Below are positions 7,532 through 9,001 of a stretch of DNA of 9,001 nt, in pieces. The notes below the pieces were generated by a model. That model saw only the letters and a program-made list of their open reading frames with translations. It was not told the DNA's origin and did not search any database. The stretch covers positions 9,439-18,439 of the forward strand of contig PMCY01000175.1 of NCBI GenBank assembly GCA_003154255.1, in the 5' to 3' direction. Both the position numbers and the translations under genes were made by a program. Source of the DNA: Candidatus Aminicenantota bacterium (GTDB taxonomy: Bacteria; Acidobacteriota; Aminicenantia; Aminicenantales; UBA4085). Numbering within the stretch: the stretch's first letter is position 1; the number at the start of each line of letters is the position of its first letter.

Positions 7532-7569
7532 CAGCCAGCAAGTCCAAGGCCCGGCCGGCCTATTGAACC

Positions 7570-7576
7570 AAGGAGG
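7570..7576 (+). promoter_or_regulatory. Strong ribosome binding site fixing the beta-barrel gene start
   Basis: AAGGAGG sits 6 nt before the ATG at 7583. With the signal peptide that begins exactly there, it decides against the longer in-frame reading from 7457. Confidence 0.85.
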
Positions 7577-7582
7577 ACTAAG

Positions 7583-8143
7583 ATGAAACGATTCGCCGCT
7601 CCCGTCCTGGCCCTGGCGATCCTGGCCGGATGGGCCGCACCCGCCTCGTCCCAAACGATCTACCTGGGGGCTTATGCCGGGACGTCCTCCCAAACGCCAA
7701 AGTTTCAAAACGTCCAGTTCACAACCGATACCACGTTCGCCTATGGGCTGCGGGTCGGCGTGCGTCTGTTGATGTTCGCCCTGGAAGGGACTTATTTCCA
7801 GGCCGCCCACAACATCGTTGTCGGAGGAGGCACGCTCGTCGATTGGAACAACAAGGTCAACGATTACAGCTATCTCGGAGTCAACGCCAAGCTTTTCTTC
7901 CCCCTGCTCTTTCTCCAGCCTTACATCACGGCGGGATACGGCTATTATTCTATTGACATCCAGTCTATCGACAAGGCCCGCGACGGCGGCTTCAATTTCG
8001 GGGCCGGCCTGGAGCTCAAATTGGGCTCCAAGATCGGAATATCGGCCGAAGGGCGCTGGCACAACGTCAACGTCGACATCGCCCATATCTCGCTCGGCCT
8101 GGGCGATTTCACGCTCTGCGGCGGGTTCAATTTATATTTTTGA
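7583..8143 (+). CDS. Small outer-membrane beta-barrel protein with signal peptide
   Basis: A 186-residue exported protein predicted to form a small, perhaps eight-stranded, outer-membrane barrel. A signal peptide covers about 1-24: Lys2 and Arg3, a hydrophobic core to Trp17, then APASS with cleavage near residues 23-25. The mature part alternates short polar and hydrophobic stretches rich in Gly, Tyr and Phe (TIYLGAYAG, YLGVNAKLFF, YITAGYGYYS, FGAGLELKLGSK). It ends in FNLYF; a terminal Phe is the usual barrel-assembly signal. This resembles the generic OmpA/OmpW-like barrel fold (PF13505 type), but I recognise no specific family or ligand. It is the first gene of a unit with its own promoter and a strong ribosome binding site. 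Its TGA stop overlaps the rluB ATG by one base. A structural or small-molecule channel role is equally possible. Confidence 0.8.
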   Translation: MKRFAAPVLALAILAGWAAPASSQTIYLGAYAGTSSQTPKFQNVQFTTDTTFAYGLRVGVRLLMFALEGTYFQAAHNIVVGGGTLVDWNNKVNDYSYLGVNAKLFFPLLFLQPYITAGYGYYSIDIQSIDKARDGGFNFGAGLELKLGSKIGISAEGRWHNVNVDIAHISLGLGDFTLCGGFNLYF

Positions 8144-8892
8144 TGATCCTGCGCCTGAATAAATACCTGTCCCAGCAGGGGATCGCTTCCCGCCGGGCCG
8201 CCGACCGGCTGATCGTCGAGGGCCGGGTCTCCGTCAACGGACCGGTCGTCGAGGACCTCGGCGTGAAGATCGACACCGAGGCCGACCGGATTGTGGTCGA
8301 CGGCAAGGCGGTCTCCCCGGAACACGAACGACTCTACCTCATGCTCCATAAGCCGGTTGGCTGCCTGGTGACCAAGGATGATCCCGAGGGGCGGCCGACC
8401 GTCATGGACCTGATCCCCAGGCTGAAGGCACCGGTCTTCCCGGTCGGCCGGCTGGACTATAACAGCGAGGGGCTTCTGCTTCTGACCAATGACGGGGAGC
8501 TGGCCTACCGGTTGACCCATCCCCGCTATGAAATCATCAAGAAATACGCCGTCCAAGTGACGGGGGAAATAACGACCGCCGAGGCCGCCCGCCTGGAAAA
8601 GGGAGTCTTCTTCGAGGGGCGGCGCACGGCCCCGGCCCGGATCAAGATCTTCGAGCGGAGCGTCCGCCGCACCATCCTGTTGATCGAGATCCACGAAGGC
8701 CGCAAGCGTGAGATCCGGCATATGCTGGAAGGCGTCGGCCATCCCGTTCAGACCCTGAAACGCGTCGAATTCGCCGGCTTACGGCTGACCCCGCTGGCTT
8801 ATGGAAAATGGCGCTTCCTCAAGAAGGAGGAAGTCCTTCATTTGAGAAAGCAGGTGCGCCTGCTCCCGCCCAAGAAGGATAAACGGGCGTGA
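8143..8892 (+). CDS. rluB: RluB/RsuA-family rRNA pseudouridine synthase
   Basis: A 249-residue enzyme that isomerises a specific uridine of rRNA to pseudouridine; by resemblance the target is probably a 23S rRNA site near the peptidyl transferase centre (RluB type). An N-terminal S4 RNA-binding domain (about 2-60, LNKYLSQQGIASRRAADRLI) is followed by the RsuA-type catalytic domain. That domain has YLMLHKPVGCLVT (65-77) and the signature GRLDYNSEGLLLLTNDG (102-118), with catalytic Asp105. The C-terminal EGRKREIRHML (185-195) is also family-typical. The length fits RluB. The ATG at 8143 shares a base with the upstream stop (TGATG), so translation probably depends on termination of the barrel gene; no good separate ribosome binding site is seen. 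RsuA and RluE/RluF are paralogues with similar motifs. The family is certain, the exact target position is inferred. Confidence 0.92.
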   Translation: MILRLNKYLSQQGIASRRAADRLIVEGRVSVNGPVVEDLGVKIDTEADRIVVDGKAVSPEHERLYLMLHKPVGCLVTKDDPEGRPTVMDLIPRLKAPVFPVGRLDYNSEGLLLLTNDGELAYRLTHPRYEIIKKYAVQVTGEITTAEAARLEKGVFFEGRRTAPARIKIFERSVRRTILLIEIHEGRKREIRHMLEGVGHPVQTLKRVEFAGLRLTPLAYGKWRFLKKEEVLHLRKQVRLLPPKKDKRA

Positions 8893-9001
8893 ATGGCGGG
8901 ATAACGTCGTTGCGCCGGGCGGCCTCGGGCGCCATCATTCTTTTGGCCACCCTCGGCCTGGGTTCGCAGGATTCCAAGGGCCCGGCCGCCCGCTGGGACG
9001 C
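8889..9001 (+). CDS. N-terminus of an exported protein (truncated by window end)
   Basis: Only 37 codons are visible. A GTG at 8889 overlaps the rluB stop (GTGA) and has AAGGA at 8875-8879, 9 nt upstream. The peptide begins with Arg9 and Arg10, then a hydrophobic run AIILLATLGLG (15-25), then SQDSKGPAA. This is a typical Sec signal peptide, probably cleaved near residue 25. An ATG at 8893 in another frame stops after three codons, so the GTG start is preferred. The overlap implies co-translation with rluB. The mature protein lies outside the window, so no function can be given. Confidence 0.65.
   Translation, partial: MNGGITSLRRAASGAIILLATLGLGSQDSKGPAARWD

Noticed and set aside
7457..7582. 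In-frame upstream extension of the beta-barrel gene
   Set aside because: A consensus ribosome binding site and a signal peptide both point to the ATG at 7583.

Overview
This is a GC-rich bacterial chromosomal window holding eight genes, six complete and two cut by the window edges, packed with almost no spare DNA. The cell looks Gram-negative: there is an outer-membrane beta-barrel protein with a C-terminal phenylalanine, a lipoprotein signal peptide, and MacB-type permeases. GC-rich composition, an RNase HIII-type nuclease and tandem orphan MacB-like permeases would suit an Acidobacteriota/Aminicenantota-like lineage. That placement is a guess from style, not a demonstrated assignment. No tRNA, rRNA, IS element, CRISPR array or phage gene is visible.

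Layout. (1) 1-927, minus: the first 309 codons of a galactokinase-like GHMP kinase. (2) 928-1234: a divergent intergenic region with a dense cluster of inverted repeats (about 978-1190), flanked by two sigma70-like promoters facing opposite ways. (3) 1235-4829, plus: a tight three-gene unit of a predicted lipoprotein amidohydrolase (YtcJ-type), a short RNase HIII (rnhC) with a 4-bp overlap, and a free-standing alanyl-tRNA editing protein of the long AlaX type. (4) 4836-7315, minus: two paralogous MacB/FtsX-type ABC permeases overlapping by 4 bp, convergent with the preceding unit across only 6 bp, with a short palindrome at the junction. (5) 7316-7582: a divergent promoter region. (6) 7583-9001, plus: a small outer-membrane beta-barrel protein, an RluB/RsuA-family rRNA pseudouridine synthase with a 1-bp overlap, and the start of an exported protein with a 4-bp overlap.

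How the genes work together. Two genes in the first plus-strand unit serve nucleic-acid and translation quality control: RNase HIII removes RNA from DNA and the AlaX protein clears mischarged tRNA-Ala. The amidohydrolase ahead of them is probably only co-transcribed. The permease pair would form the membrane part of a MacB-like exporter or lipoprotein/peptide transporter, but neither an ATPase nor an adaptor is encoded here. The last unit couples an envelope protein to a ribosome-modifying enzyme and a second exported protein.

I see no convincing undescribed multi-gene system. The most unexplained sequence is the structured intergenic element at 978-1190. Secondary points are two promoters that seem to predict very short or absent 5' leaders, a RNase HIII lacking its usual N-terminal domain, and an orphan permease pair.
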